From assembly GCA_019009955.1 (NCBI GenBank), contig CM032228.1, positions 256,190,001 through 256,254,000 on the forward strand: 64,000 bases of DNA, written 5' to 3'. Origin of the DNA: Riptortus pedestris. Lineage: Eukaryota; Arthropoda; Insecta; Hemiptera; Alydidae. Positions within the stretch are counted from its first letter, which is position 1. Each line of letters starts with the position of its first letter. Under the pieces are notes generated by a model. It saw nothing but the letters and a program-made list of their open reading frames with translations. It did no database searches and was not told the DNA's origin. This document shows, one piece after another, positions 11,168-21,984 of this stretch. The translations under genes and the position numbers were made by a program.

Positions 11168-11575
11168 TCAGCTATTGAGGTCGTACTCATGACGGAATTT
11201 TCGAAATTTTTCTTCAAATGTCAATCGATCCTGCCTAGGAGATGGCGAAAATGAGGTCCATTCTTTATATATAGATATGTCTGTTACCGCTCTAGTGGTC
11301 GCAATTATTGTTTAATCGTTCATTAATTGTTTGCTTTCCGGTCTATCTATATATTCAGCGCTACAAGGTTGGCTGGCCTGTTTCATTACAATTCAGCCGC
11401 TTTCTGTTTGTAGAGTTTATTAACATGCATTGTAAATTGACTGAAAGATTTCTCACTACCGTTTGTATTTATTTACTTAACATTCATGGTGGTGTTACCT
11501 GCATGTATATTTATCTGTTGTAAACCTTCGCGTGGGAAATCTGCTTAGTTTACGCAGCCCCTGCGTGACGGACTT
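11168..11575 (-). mobile_element. Helentron-like (HINE) shortened copy
   Basis: 3' segment from AATCAGCTATTGAGGTCGTAC, a very short TATATATAG microsatellite, a large core deletion, and a normal 5' terminus ending GCGTGACGGACTTTTTTA. Confidence 0.7.
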
Positions 11576-11629
11576 TTTTAAAACATAAACAGAAAATTGA
11601 TTTTAAATTTTTTGTGATGAGTCAGTCTC

Positions 11630-11740
11630 CTGAAACATTCCTATTGCCCAGGCGGGAATCGAACCTGCCACTCCCCTGATTTAGTTTCAGCTCACGTCAC
11701 TAAGCTGAGTCACTGGCTTCGATTTAACCTTTTCTAGAGC
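11630..11740 (-). repeat. tRNA-like SINE head
   Basis: The minus strand shows a B-box-like GCAGGTTCGATTCCC preceded by an A-box-like GACTCAGCTTAGTGACG. Compared with SINE copies at 38.2 and 40.7 kb, only the tRNA-related head is retained. A tRNA gene is unlikely: no acceptor pairing or anticodon stem could be drawn. Confidence 0.5.
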
Positions 11741-12106
11741 ATTTCGGTTTCCCACGATTAGTCAAATAATGCTGGAAGATAGCACTAATTGGTGTTTGAT
11801 TGGTGAATTATTGTGTTGAATGTAGAGCAGATTTAGATGAAGTTTCGAGGCTAGCGGTATCTCCTCTTCTTAGCCATTTATAAAGAAAGTCCTGACCGAG
11901 TCATGATAATTGGCTTACCATTGGCGGCGCCTTTAGATGAAAAACTAAACAGACAGACCGCTACCAGCTCAATACTGTTACAGCTTCGTCTTACCATTTG
12001 GTTAGTAGCTCTCATTATAGAAATAAAACTCTAAGCTTTGTCTATCGTGTTGCATGTTTAATTTAACAGGACTTTGTGCATGTTTTAACAAATGTCCCCC
12101 CCCCCC
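11741..12106. other. Unassigned sequence
   Basis: No supported gene. A minus-strand exon-like piece near 11930-11980 has a donor (GTAAGCC) but an immediate in-frame stop in the phase needed by the neighbouring signal-peptide exon. A C-run ends the stretch. Confidence 0.3.
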
Positions 12107-13080
12107 CGGGGAAATCAGCAATTGAGGTCGTACTCATGACGTGATTTTTCAAAGTTTTCCTCAAATGACTATCCAAGAGATGACGAAAATGAAGTCCGTT
12201 CTAAATTATATATATAGGGCCAGTGGGCGGGGGGTGGGGGGAGTTAGAGGGGGAATGTCGAAAATTTGAAAATCTTCGTTAAAATAATTGAATCCAAAAG
12301 TTCTACATAACCAATCTTATTGCAAATTAAATTCCCTATAAACATTCTTTATCTGACTCAAATATTAACAGGGTTTTTTTCATTTTTCAATAAACATCTT
12401 TGACATCGCGCGTTAATAATAAGCCAATACATTATGAGCCGCCTTATTTCAAGATTGAAAACTATATATTGTGTTTACGACATTGATTTTGATGAGCTAC
12501 ATAAAATTACGTTTGATACCCCCCCCCCCTCCGTATCATTACTAAAATTAGATTTATTGAATAGAAATTAGTCTGGTCCATTGGGAAATTGCTGCACGAG
12601 ATATAGTAGGCAGTTTTAATGAAATTTATATATTATATTTACAATTAATCGTAAAATTTTTTTGTCGGGGAACAATATTTTTATCTATTCAGCTCATGAG
12701 GCTGGATGACTTGATTGTTTTCAATGCAGATGTTTTCCGTTTTGGATGTTATTAAAATGTAAATTTACAGTAAGATTTCTCATTGTCATTTGTATTTTTT
12801 TCACTTAATATTCATTTTGGTATTAAGTGTAAAAGTAGGTAGATGTATCTATGGTAAAATTACTCATCCTCTTTGTGTCGGACGTCTTTCGTACGGCTGA
12901 GCAGTTTGGGTAATACCGGCGATTTTATTGTTATTGTTTAGTCGGAACCGATCTTATTAAACGATTGACGTTCTACAATTGTTTGTCTATGGATTTCGTC
13001 ATAACTCAAGTATTAAGCGAGCTATTTGTACTTTCTTCGGCTGTTGTACACTGCTCCTGCGTGAAGGACTTTTTTTTTAA
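12107..13080 (-). mobile_element. Helentron-like (HINE) diverged long copy
   Basis: Begins GGGGAAATCAGCAATTGAGG, with only a relic TATATATAG tract, a mutated core, the subterminal TTAATATTCATTTTGG block and a decayed 5' end CTGCTCCTGCGTGAAGGACTT. Its divergence suggests an older insertion. Confidence 0.55.
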
Positions 13081-13376
13081 ATAACTGTACTATGTACTAG
13101 AGTGTGCTATTGCCACAGTCACATGAAGCTTCACTTTATGCCTCTCGTCGTAAGTGGTTCGCCATTCATTCAACATTCTGTTAGTTGTCTTTACAGAGAC
13201 TAATATCTCAAGTTAGTCATGTTTTGGTCCGGAACATGGACACTAAGTGGGTGTGCATTATGAAACTCAAAATTATTCCGGGTATTTCCTAAGAGATCTT
13301 AAATAAGAGTGTCTTCCGTGGGCCAATATTCACAAGAACTGCATACTGCATGTGATATGCACAGTACTGCACTTAC
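13081..13376. other. Likely intron of the minus-strand secreted-protein gene
   Basis: Directly downstream, on the minus strand, of the donor site of the exon at 13377-13491. No further exon in a compatible phase (needs two bases to finish a codon) was found. Confidence 0.35.
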
Positions 13377-13491
13377 CTTGTGTGTCCGATGCACTCCTGT
13401 ATATTGCAGATAGTGCATAGGAGGGGGGAGGCAGTGCAGCAGCTAACCAGAAGCAGAGCACCACTCGCCAGTCCATCCTCTCCTCCATTAT
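13377..13491 (-). CDS. Signal-peptide exon of a secreted protein (partial gene)
   Basis: On the minus strand this exon is preceded by a good acceptor (TTTATTGTTTGCAG) and followed by a consensus donor (GTAAGT, with CAAG before it). The first ATG, at 13488-13486, opens a frame of 37 codons that ends one base into a codon. The peptide begins MEERMDW, has a hydrophobic core VVLCFWLAAAL, then PPPSYA, where a signal peptidase site after SYA fits the small-X-small rule, and continues LSAIYRSASDTQ. This is a typical secretory leader followed by the first mature residues. The acceptor just before the ATG implies an upstream 5' UTR exon. Later exons should lie at lower coordinates; none was recognised, so they may be hidden among repeats or outside the window. 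The family is unknown. The main doubt is chance, but acceptor, donor and leader together make that unlikely. Confidence 0.6.
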
Positions 13492-13611
13492 CTGCAAACA
13501 ATAAATATATTAATCATAACCTAATTCATGATCTAGGCCAATGAAATGATCATATAGTGATATAGTTCACCAGTTCGCTACCAGGATGAGTGGCGACTAG
13601 TGAGTGACTTG

Positions 13612-13676
<65 letters not shown>

Positions 13677-14360
13677 GCGCCGGTGACGTCAGGGTTAAGG
13701 CGTTCACCTAGGATTATTTTTTAACGTTTAGTACATTTTATTCGTAATTTGTATCTGTATTTTTTCAATAAAAACTTTATTTGTCAAAATTTGTCATAGT
13801 CTAATCTATTCTACAAACCCTTTCATTTCATACCCCTATTTGTGAAGGAAACAGTAGCGCGCCATTTTGTATCTACAAAGATACTGAATTTATTAAATTG
13901 CATTGCCATCAGAACTGAAGGTCTGTACCAAATATTAAATCAATTGATTGACAGGAAAGGGCTCAAATTTCATCTACTAAATTTGAACCAAATAAATAAA
14001 TAGGTGCAGCTAAATAAAACCGTTTTAAAATAAGTATTTTTCCTCAATAAATTTAATCTTTTAATTAAGTTTCAACCCTTAAGAATCACGTTTTTACACA
14101 AATTATTAGAAGAGAAAACAAACCATCTCCTGAAATATTTCAACATTCCACAGCACTCCATGGATAATCTCTTTGACCTTATGGACACGAATGAAATAAA
14201 CTCCATATAAGCTTTCATACTTAGAAGTTTTTACATCAGAGGGAAAATATTGCAAACAATATAATTATTAAAATAAAATAAATGTTTTGTGTTATTTCCA
14301 GTAATTATTGTATATAGTATTTTCAAATGAATTTTGTTTAATAAATATCGAGACGATAAA
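13492..14360. other. Mostly unassigned; long (TA)n at 13613-13672
   Basis: Upstream side of the minus-strand signal-peptide exon, so it may hold its first intron and promoter. It includes a TA microsatellite and a short GC-rich piece (GGCGCCGGTGACGTCAGGG) directly after it. No coding signal was found. Confidence 0.35.
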
Positions 14361-14361
14361 T

Positions 14362-14412
14362 GTCGTCATGAGTACAACCTGAATAGCTGATTTCCCTTAA
14401 AGGAAATCTGCT
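14362..14412 (+). mobile_element. Helentron-like (HINE) 3' end only
   Basis: GTCGTCATGAGTACAACCTG through GATTTCCCTTAAAGGAAATC and TGCTAA. A bare 3' terminus. Confidence 0.65.
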
Positions 14413-14414
14413 AA

Positions 14415-14989
14415 GAGAAAAGAAAAATGTAAACATAAAACTATGGCTCAACCCTTGCTATAACATTTTAAAGGCAATAAAAATATTCATTTATAGGCAT
14501 ATACAAAGTATTGTCTTTTTGGCGCTATTGTTGATTTGATTTTATATTGTTTAAAATCATTTTATAATAAGAAATGAAGTGAGTGAAGTAACTCTTCTAA
14601 ATATTGCTCTCGGGCCGAGAGTAAAACTTTGCTCGACGGGGGAAAAATGTGAGGATATTTGAGGAATAGCAAGCAGGTTGGGGGGATTTGGGCCCTAATA
14701 TTCTTTTTATCCCGGTCCAGGATTATCCTGTCCTTCTGCCTGGAATACAAGGATGCCTCTACCCTGGGTCAAGGACGGCACATTCACTCACATATACTCA
14801 ACTATAACTGCTGTATTGCATGACCTTATTAAAATAACTACACACGAGCTGGTATAACACACTTGTGACGTCATCTTAACACATATTCTCCATTTCTGTG
14901 TAGAAAAATTGACCTTACACTGCCACGAAATGTTGTTCAAAAATAAGAAAAATGAAGCTTGAAAACTTTTGTTTGGAGAAATAATATAA
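14415..14989. other. Unassigned; weak minus-strand coding-like patch
   Basis: A minus-strand open frame at 14562-14750 encodes a basic stretch (RQKDRIILDRDKKN) without an identifiable domain. It could be a retroelement scrap. Nothing else stands out. Confidence 0.25.
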
Positions 14990-16239
14990 AAAATCCGTCA
15001 CGCAGGGTCTGCGTAAACTAAGCAGATTTCCCACGTGAATTTATACAATAGAGAAATATACATACAGGTAACACTGCCGTGAATGCTCAGTAAATGTACA
15101 ATACAAGTTAATAATCTCTACAACGGAGATGATACAATTCAGAGACTGAATTGTAAACAAACAGGCCAGCCAACCTCGTAGCGCTGCATAGAAAGACCGG
15201 AATTAATGAAATATATCTGAATATAACGTATTAATTTTATTGAAAACAATTTACTATAGCTAGTGCTGTAATTTGTAATTAATCAGAACAGTTTTATCTC
15301 AATCACTCAAATTTTAGTAATCCAAAAACAAAAGAACAGAGGTCAACAGAATGTATTTGAATACATCTCACAAGAAAAAGTAAAAGTTCATTGAAAACAG
15401 TATTTGGTATTTGGGCTTCGAATAATATGGTTTATTATATACAGGGCCGGCTCAAGGCAAAATACTGACCCGGGCAAACAACCGTTTTGTCGCCCCCCCC
15501 CCCTAAAAAAGGGGGGTCCGGTGGCCCTCCCCCGGAAATTTGTTCAAAATAGGGTTTAGAATACTGAGTTTGTGAGGTATCTTAAGTGGTAGTTATCAAT
15601 CAAAATATTATCATATTTTCAAGTGAAAAGATAAGATGACTGAAATAGTATGTAGGCCATCACCTTTTTGCATATATTATAGTAGGCTATACGTTTTTCG
15701 TTGAAAAGGGTAAGTTTGAGTTGAAAAGGGGTTTAACAAATGAAGATTTTAGTCCAAGTAGTTTTACATATACATACGTATATTTTTTGAAATTGAAAAA
15801 CGAAATTTTTCACTACTTGGGCGTTTGGTCGCCCCCCTGGCTGCGTCGCCCGGGTTGCCCGGCCCTTAAGCCGGTGCTGATTATATAACAGAGTATTGTT
15901 TATGTAACACTAGTAGAAGTGGGGGTTTGCTGAAGGCTGAAAACTAAAATATGGAAATATCTCGGTTAAAATCTAAGATAGAGAATAAATACATATAGCA
16001 ATATGTATATTACATTTAATTTGCAATAAGATTTATTCTGTACACATTTTCAATCCCACGTATAGTAACGGAGATATTTCGAACTTTCAAAATTCTCCCA
16101 CTAAACCCCCCCCTCCCCTGGTCCGATTTCAGCCGTTAACGAACTTGATCTTTCTTATTACATAAAACGACTAAAAATCGAGTTTCATAACGATCAAACA
16201 AAAATTGCCGCCGCTAGAGCGGTAACAGACACACACACC

Positions 16240-16290
<51 letters not shown>

Positions 16291-16414
16291 TTTTGAACGG
16301 ACCTCATTTTTGTCATCTACTAGGTAGGATTGGTGGACATTTGAAGAAAAATTTCGATAATTCCGTCATGAGTACGACTTCAATAGCTGATTTCCCTTAA
16401 GGGAAATCTGCTAA
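14990..16414 (+). mobile_element. Helentron-like (HINE) copy with hAT-type MITE inside
   Basis: The 5' end AAAATCCGTCACGCAGGG and inverted-repeat block AAGCAGATTTCCC lead into a long subterminal region. This is interrupted at 15442-15879 by a MITE, then resumes through the core, a CACACACCCACACA(TA)n tract and a perfect 3' palindrome plus TGCTAA (CTAA 16411-16414). Without the insertion it would be about 1 kb, one of the longest copies here. Confidence 0.75.
15442..15879 (+). mobile_element. hAT-type MITE with 8-bp target duplication
   Basis: The termini are imperfect inverted repeats (CAGGGCCGGCTCAAGG and, inverted, CAGCACCGGCTTAAGG). An exact 8-bp duplication ATTATATA flanks both sides (15434-15441 and 15880-15887). 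Eight-base duplications with CAG-starting repeats are characteristic of hAT elements. It is 438 bp and non-coding. Internal C and G runs near 15490-15530 could form a hairpin. Confidence 0.8.
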
Positions 16415-16485
16415 TCTTAAATATAAAAACAAAGGCTTTGAGCTAAGGATTAACTAGACTGGCTGATTCCAGTACAAATAATAAA

Positions 16486-16850
16486 TGTCCATCACGCAGG
16501 GGCTGCGTAAACTAAGCAGATTTCCCACGTGAAGTTATACAATAGAGAAATCTCCATACGAGAGCCGAACAGTTACGGAATTGGCCGAACTAGCTTTTGG
16601 CGGGAAATTCAATCGTCCGTTATACGCCCGCATTTTCATATCGCGTATGGTATAGATCAAATGAAATTTTTAATTACATCTTAATCGATCATGTCTCTAC
16701 ACGACGAATTTGCATTGTATCTAGCATAATAAAGGTCACTTGAAAACAATATTTAGTATTTAAACTTAGAATGATTTGGCTTACGGTATCGATTATTTGT
16801 TATTATGTGCAGAAGCGGGGGTTTTACTGAAATTATTTTTTGTGTAATGA
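16486..16850 (+). mobile_element. Helentron-like (HINE) 3'-truncated copy
   Basis: GTCCATCACGCAGGGGCTGC start with inverted-repeat block, the CGAACTAGCTTTTGGCGGG subterminal block, then truncated at about 16850 where GC-rich sequence starts. Confidence 0.65.
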
Positions 16851-17570
16851 GTTTGTTGAGTAATTAGTTTAGCCTGGTGGTCTGCTGTCGTACTAAGTCT
16901 CTCATTCCGGCACGGGGCCGGCCCTCCCCAGTGGCAGCAGTAAGCCCCCGCTGTGTAGCTGCTGGGTAGGGGAACCGTAGGAACAGTAGGTCCTTAGTCG
17001 GCTTTGCTGTTCCGGGCAGGGGATCACTCCTGCCTTAATGGGGTAAGTTCTAGCGGCTTACTCAATGTGAACTACGGGCTGGGTGGTGTCCGGAGTGGAG
17101 GCTTGCCTTCACTGCCGGTCATAGACGTAGTGGTCGTGTGTTCAAAGCACGGGGACATACAGGCCAGGTAAACTGGTACATGTGTTCTTCGTGTGGGAGC
17201 TGGTTAGTAGGAGACTGTCCCTTCCATAGGATCGCTAAACCATCGTAGCGAATCCTCAGTCACCAGAGAAGCGTTGGATAGGTGTAGGCTGGATTAAGGC
17301 CTCACGGCTAGGTGCCTCCTACATTGCTGCCACACTTCGAAATGGGTACTCAATGTCGTACTAAGTACAAGCTCCTCGTGTCCTGCCAGCCAATATAGAG
17401 TGGTTGTATTTTGGAATGTCTGTTGTTTATAAATTTCTTCTGTTATGTTTACTAGTATTGGGTGAGTGGTGTAAATATGTTGGAGAGTTAATAATGAGCT
17501 TAGTGAATCTGAGCAAATTAGTGTATGTTTGGGCTGTGATGATGTAGGTGTCGTGTTTTTAAGTGCCAAA
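16851..17570 (-). pseudogene. Non-LTR retrotransposon 3' end with RNase H relic
   Basis: On the minus strand, 17570 down to about 17330 encodes an RNase H-like stretch: ICSDSLSSLLTLQHIY contains the catalytic-Asp SDS motif, and LYWLAGHEELV matches the W-x-x-G-H motif of non-LTR RNase H domains. In autonomous relatives this is normally WxPGHxGI, so the copy is altered, and the reading frame soon becomes nonsense. The 16851-17330 part, notably GC-rich for this window, would be its 3' UTR, or a SINE with a B-box-like GTGTTCAAAGC. Only the 3' part of the element is present, as usual for 5'-truncated non-LTR insertions. Confidence 0.55.
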
Positions 17571-17572
17571 TG

Positions 17573-17643
17573 TTTTATGTCAAAAGAGAGATCAAGTTCA
17601 TTAACGGCTGAAATCGGATTGGATCCGATGTGCATACTCATAC

Positions 17644-17686
<43 letters not shown>

Positions 17687-17784
17687 AAATTTTAAACGCA
17701 CACCATGCATTTGAAGAAATTTTTCAAAAGCCACATCATTACTACAAACATCAATAGCGATTTTGCTTAAGGGAAACCTGCTAA
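17573..17784 (+). mobile_element. Chimeric Helentron-like (HINE) piece
   Basis: The left part (AGAGATCAAGTTCATTAACGG) is in minus orientation while the right part (TA tract, TTTGAAGAAATTTTTC, 3' end with CTAA at 17781-17784) is in plus orientation. Recombination at the microsatellite is the simplest explanation. Confidence 0.55.
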
Positions 17785-17794
17785 AAATAGCGTT

Positions 17795-17943
17795 TTAGCA
17801 GATTTCCCTTAAGGGAAATCAGCTATTGAGGTTGTACTCATGACGGAATTTTCAAAATTTTTCATGAAATGTCCATCGATCCTACCTAGTAGATGAAGAA
17901 AATGAGGTCCGGTCAAAACTGTATATCTATATCTATCTATCTA

Positions 17944-18008
<65 letters not shown>

Positions 18009-18791
18009 CTGTTACTGCTCTAGCGGTCGCAATTATTGTTTAATTCTTACCAAACTTCATATTTAAGCGTTTTGTGTAAAAAGAAAGATCAAGTTCGTTC
18101 ACGGCTGAAATCGGACCAGTGGGAGTGGGGGTTTAGAGGGGAGGATTTTCGAAAATCCAAAATATCTCCGTTACTATACGTTGGATTGAAAAATTATTCA
18201 GAATCAATCTTATTACAAATTAAATTTACTATAAATATTGTTATATACATTTATTCTCTATCTTGAATATTAACCGAGATATTTGCAGTTTTCACCAAAC
18301 CGCCACTTCTACTCATGTTACGTAAACAATACTCTGATACATAATAAATCACATTATTGGAAGTTTAAATACCAAAAATTGTATTCAAGAGACCTTTATT
18401 ATATGAGATACATGCAAATATGCACTGGTGACTCCCCCCCCCATCTTAAAGTTTTGGACTACTAAAATATTATTGATTGAGATAACAATTATTCTGACTC
18501 ATTATTAATTACAGTACTAGATATACTAAATAGTTCTCAATAAAATTAATGTGTTATATTCTGATATATTTCAGTAATTGTTTTTCTTTCCGGTGTGAGG
18601 CGGGACCCGTTTGTTTACATTTCTAACCTAACGCTTCCTGTCGGCAGGCTATTGAAATTGGATGAAACATTTCTTATTTCCGTTTGTATTTATTCACGGT
18701 GTTGTGTTAGCAGTATGTATATTTATCTATTACTAAACTTTACGAGGGAAATCTGCTTAGTTTACGCAGCCCCTGCGTGACGGACTTTTTT
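17795..18791 (-). mobile_element. Helentron-like (HINE) long complete copy
   Basis: Perfect palindrome end (TTAGCAGATTTCCCTTAAGGG), a long (TA)n at 17930-18003, core, the long subterminal region with ACCAAACCGCCACTTCTACTC and TTCTTTCCGGTGTGAGG, and the intact 5' terminus. With 50276-51264 it represents the longest subfamily, about 1 kb. Confidence 0.8.
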
Positions 18792-19160
18792 GATGTTGAC
18801 CCTCTTCTAAACCATACCTAACCATTACTCGATTTTGATGGTACAGTAATCCTAAATATGAAATTTCAACATTTTAATGGTCGTTTCAAATAAAATTAAT
18901 ATATTATATTCAGATTTACGTCAGTACTTGTTTCCGTGGGTCGTGCCACGAGTGCAAACTGTATTCATTGAGAATGGAGGATATAGTTGTGTATGACCGG
19001 CTACAAAGTTCGGCCAAGAAAAATGGATTTCCAGCATCTCGTGTTGGGGAAGAATGTCAATAAATCATGCGAAGGGAAACCGGAAGAATCGTCTAATATA
19101 TCTACAATGAATGATGATATTGCTGGACGAGATATTGGCACAGCTCTACACCGTGACCTT
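18792..19160. other. Unassigned, short unidentified open frame
   Basis: A plus-strand frame at 18987-19190 (start MCMTGYKVRPRKM) is open for 67 codons but has no recognisable domain, and its end runs into a Helentron-like fragment. Not called as a gene. Confidence 0.3.
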
Positions 19161-19245
19161 CAGGCAGATCGGCAATTGAGGTTGGACTAATGACGCCATG
19201 TTCGCAATATATCTTCAAATGTCCATCGATCCTACCAAGGAATGC
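19161..19245 (-). mobile_element. Helentron-like (HINE) 3' segment
   Basis: GGCAATTGAGGTTGGAC and CTTCAAATGTCCATCGATCC mark the 3' part of a minus copy. The remainder resumes after the Helitron, from 19572. Confidence 0.55.
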
Positions 19246-19249
19246 AGAC

Positions 19250-19572
19250 GTGTCCTGCATGATATTTCAGCATTAGGATATTAATTTAATAATATTATGT
19301 TTAAAAGAACAGCTAGTTTTAATAACAAAATAAACAACTTTTCTTATGTAAATGTTTTCCGAAAAACCAACCAATGGGAAACGAAATATCGCTATTTTTA
19401 ATTTTAACCCTCCCTTACAACCACCAGTCCTGCTCCATCTGCCGGGCTGATTTGTCAATCTAAACCATCCAGGGCGTCACTCAAACGCATACGAAAAAAA
19501 TCATTCAAATCGGTCCAGCCGTTTAGGAGTTCAGTGACATACACACGTACAGTAGAATTGCATATATAAAGA
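19250..19572 (-). mobile_element. Helitron 5' part
   Basis: Minus strand: TCTTTATATATGCAATTCTAC, then GTCACTGAACTCC and AACGGCTGGACCGATTTGAA, followed by the GGTGGTTGTAAGGGAGGG block. This is a widespread arthropod-type Helitron 5' end, a different subfamily from the others here. The 3' hairpin is absent. It lies between the 3' and core parts of a Helentron-like copy, near where the microsatellite should be. Confidence 0.65.
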
Positions 19573-19950
19573 TATGGTGGCCAAATTCGATATGTAATCC
19601 TTTTATGCAAAAAGAAAGATCAAGTTCGCTAACGGATGAAATTGGACCAGAGCAAGGGGGGGGGGTTTAGAGGGTGAGAATTTGGAAAATTCGCAATATC
19701 TCCGTTATTATACTTCGGATCGAAAAATTGTATATAACAAATCTTATTGTAAATTTAATTGACTATAAATGTTGTTGCGGACATATATTTAATAATATGA
19801 ATATTAACCGAGATATTTGGAAATTTTAGTTTTCAGCCTTAAGTAATCTACCACTCCTACTCATGTCATAATTGCAATAAGCTGTTATATCAAGAACCAC
19901 TTTATTCTATGTTTAAATACCAAATATCGTTTTAATGGGACCATTATTAT
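19573..19950 (-). mobile_element. Helentron-like (HINE) core fragment
   Basis: AAATTCGATATGTAATCC, AAGATCAAGTTCGCTAACGG and the ACCGAGATATTTGG block. Continues the copy interrupted by the Helitron. The 5' terminus is missing. Confidence 0.65.
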
Positions 19951-20259
19951 TAATTTATTTATTTGGTGAGCTCCACAACTAGGCGATGTGGTGCAGTATC
20001 ATTTATTTTCAATTCCCTAAATTGAAGTGTCTTCTTACGCACCCTCCCATGAGAGCAAGTGTTGGCAGGTATAGAGCTGTCAGGTGAAAGGACAAGGATA
20101 TACGTGCTTAGAATGGTGTTGAAGGTCATTTCTACTCGAGAAACCCGAGATGGCTCCTATTGAAAGGGCTAGAATAGGCTTTAGGTATGAGAGGCCTACA
20201 GGCCAATAGGGATGGCCTAAAGGGATGGCCTACAGTGAAAGGTGGCCAGCTGGTCTTCC

Positions 20260-20642
20260 CGAAATAGCCGACTTCCTTTTACTTGCAGATACATTCAAGG
20301 CTGACGTAGCTAACATTGCGGACAATCCACAATCTAAAGAATATTTGGCAACCACCGGCCCGCGGTAAGGTTTCATCCGGCCCCCGAAACATTTTGAAAT
20401 ATCCAATAAAACAAAAATATTACGCTACTTACCCCAAATGAGGAAGATGAGGAGAGATTTGTACGTTTGACAGTACTTATAAATGCCAACAGTTCTTTTC
20501 AATGATGAAAGTTACTAAATGAAAACATCGCACAAGGCTGACTGACGATAATTTGGTAAATTCTTTTCGTCTTTGTATCACTGGAATTAATCCAAACATC
20601 GATGGATTAGTTTCCCAAATTCAAGCTCAGGTTTCTCATTGA
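20260..20642 (+). pseudogene. hAT transposase C-terminal relic
   Basis: From 20484 to 20642 the frame reads CQQFFSMMKVTK, an in-frame TGA, then KHRTRLTDDNLVNSFRL and CITGINPNIDGLVSQIQAQ before a stop. This matches the C-terminal dimerisation region of hAT-family transposases of the ZBED/GTF2IRD2-like type, where a QCEQLFS-like motif and K-x-R-x-R-L-T-D-x-x-L are conserved. The stop and missing catalytic domain show it is dead. The upstream 20260-20480 region probably belongs to the same element but is too decayed to read. Confidence 0.7.
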
Positions 20643-21200
20643 TTTCGGAGTCGCTTATAACTTTCGTTGTTTGTAGTAATTCCAAATTTTTGGATTTAAT
20701 TACAATGTTGTACCTATTTTCTTCATTTCATTTTGTTATTTTAATAAATTACACTATAATTACGTTGTTGTTATAATTTCATGTCAGATATCTATCCTTA
20801 AAAATTACAAATAAATGCACTACTTTATAAAGCGAGCCGCAACATGTCCAAGGTTGGCCACACCTGCTATATTGGAATGCCATCTCCTGGTGAAAGTGCT
20901 GATGGCGATCTGCCTACTGTCAACTGGCAACCTTAATACCGCTACTAACCATTCATAATACCTCCGTTCTTCGTTCCTATTACCTCGGTCATCCGTTCCT
21001 ATTACCTCTGCTAACTGGATATTTATCATTTTGTATTACTTACGTCAAATATTAGTATTTTGTGAAAAATTTGTATGATTTCGTATACAATTGTTATCAC
21101 CATTTTGAATAGTTCATTATTCCTTGGCCACCAACGGCTGGAGGCTGACCTTCATGGAGAATGTATAGTGTACCTGTTATGCCTGAAGTGGAACCACTGC
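20643..21200. other. Unassigned AT-rich sequence
   Basis: Includes a minus-strand open frame at 20820-21029 without domain similarity, and TTACCTC-type short repeats at about 20955-21010. No gene supported. Confidence 0.3.
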
Positions 21201-21204
21201 TCAA

Positions 21205-21274
21205 TGAAGTCTCTCTCTCTTTCTTTCTCTCTCTCTCTCTCTCTCTCTTCCTATTCCCACCCCCCCCCCCCCCC

Positions 21275-21322
<48 letters not shown>

Positions 21323-21757
21323 ACCCCCCCCCCCACCCCCCCCCCCCCCCCCACCCCCCCCGCACCCCCCCCTCCCCCACCCCCCCCCCCCCCCCCCCCC
21401 CCCCCCCCACCCCCCCCCCCCCCCGCCCCCCCCCCCCCCCCCCCCCCCCCGCCCCCCCCAACCCCCACCCCCCCACCCCCCCCCCCCACCCACCCCCCCC
21501 CCCCCCCACCCCCCACCCCGCCCCACCCCCCCCCCCTCCAAACCCCCACCCACACCCCGCCCCCCACCCCCCCCCACCCCCACCCCCTGCCCCCCCCACC
21601 CCCCCCCCCCCCCACCCCCCCCCCCCCCCACCCCCCCCCCCCCCCACCCCCCCCCCCCCCCACCCCCCCCCCCCCCCACCCCCCCCCCCCCCCACCCCCC
21701 CCCCCCCCCACCCCCCCCCCCCCCCACCCCCCCCCCCCCCCACCCCCCCCCCCCCCC
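21205..21757. repeat. (CT)n followed by C-rich tract ending in a 16-bp minisatellite
   Basis: CT repeats (21210-21249) give way to about 500 bases that are almost pure C on the plus strand with scattered A, G and T. From 21598 the A residues fall every 16 bases without exception (21598, 21614, 21630 and so on to 21742, then 21758), so this part is a tandem array of one A plus 15 C. Long open frames of poly-Pro or poly-Gly across it are artefacts of composition. Confidence 0.95.
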
Positions 21758-21984
21758 AATACTCTAAATAACAAACTTAAAAGTGTTGGTTATGTGCGCA
21801 CGTCTGACCAAACCCAATAGAAAATGAAATATAGTGATGTTTCATTTCAGGCCTTTCTTATAATCCTCGCTCCCGTTCTTTCCTAAAAATGTTCATACAG
21901 CTTATAATAAAGGAAGTTTTAATACAAATCAACATACAAAGTTTTGTTGAGTTACGTTAATTCGTTTGTCTGCTCATAGATAAG

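Noticed and set aside
11925..11985. Next exon of the minus-strand signal-peptide gene
   Set aside because: Donor and acceptor-like sites exist, but the required phase meets a TAG after four codons.
18987..19190. Small protein gene
   Set aside because: 67 codons, no domain, and the end lies in a Helentron-like fragment (GGCAATTGAGGTTGGAC).
21075..21820. Poly-proline and poly-glycine open frames
   Set aside because: Produced by an almost pure C tract; five overlapping frames on both strands are open, which is composition only.
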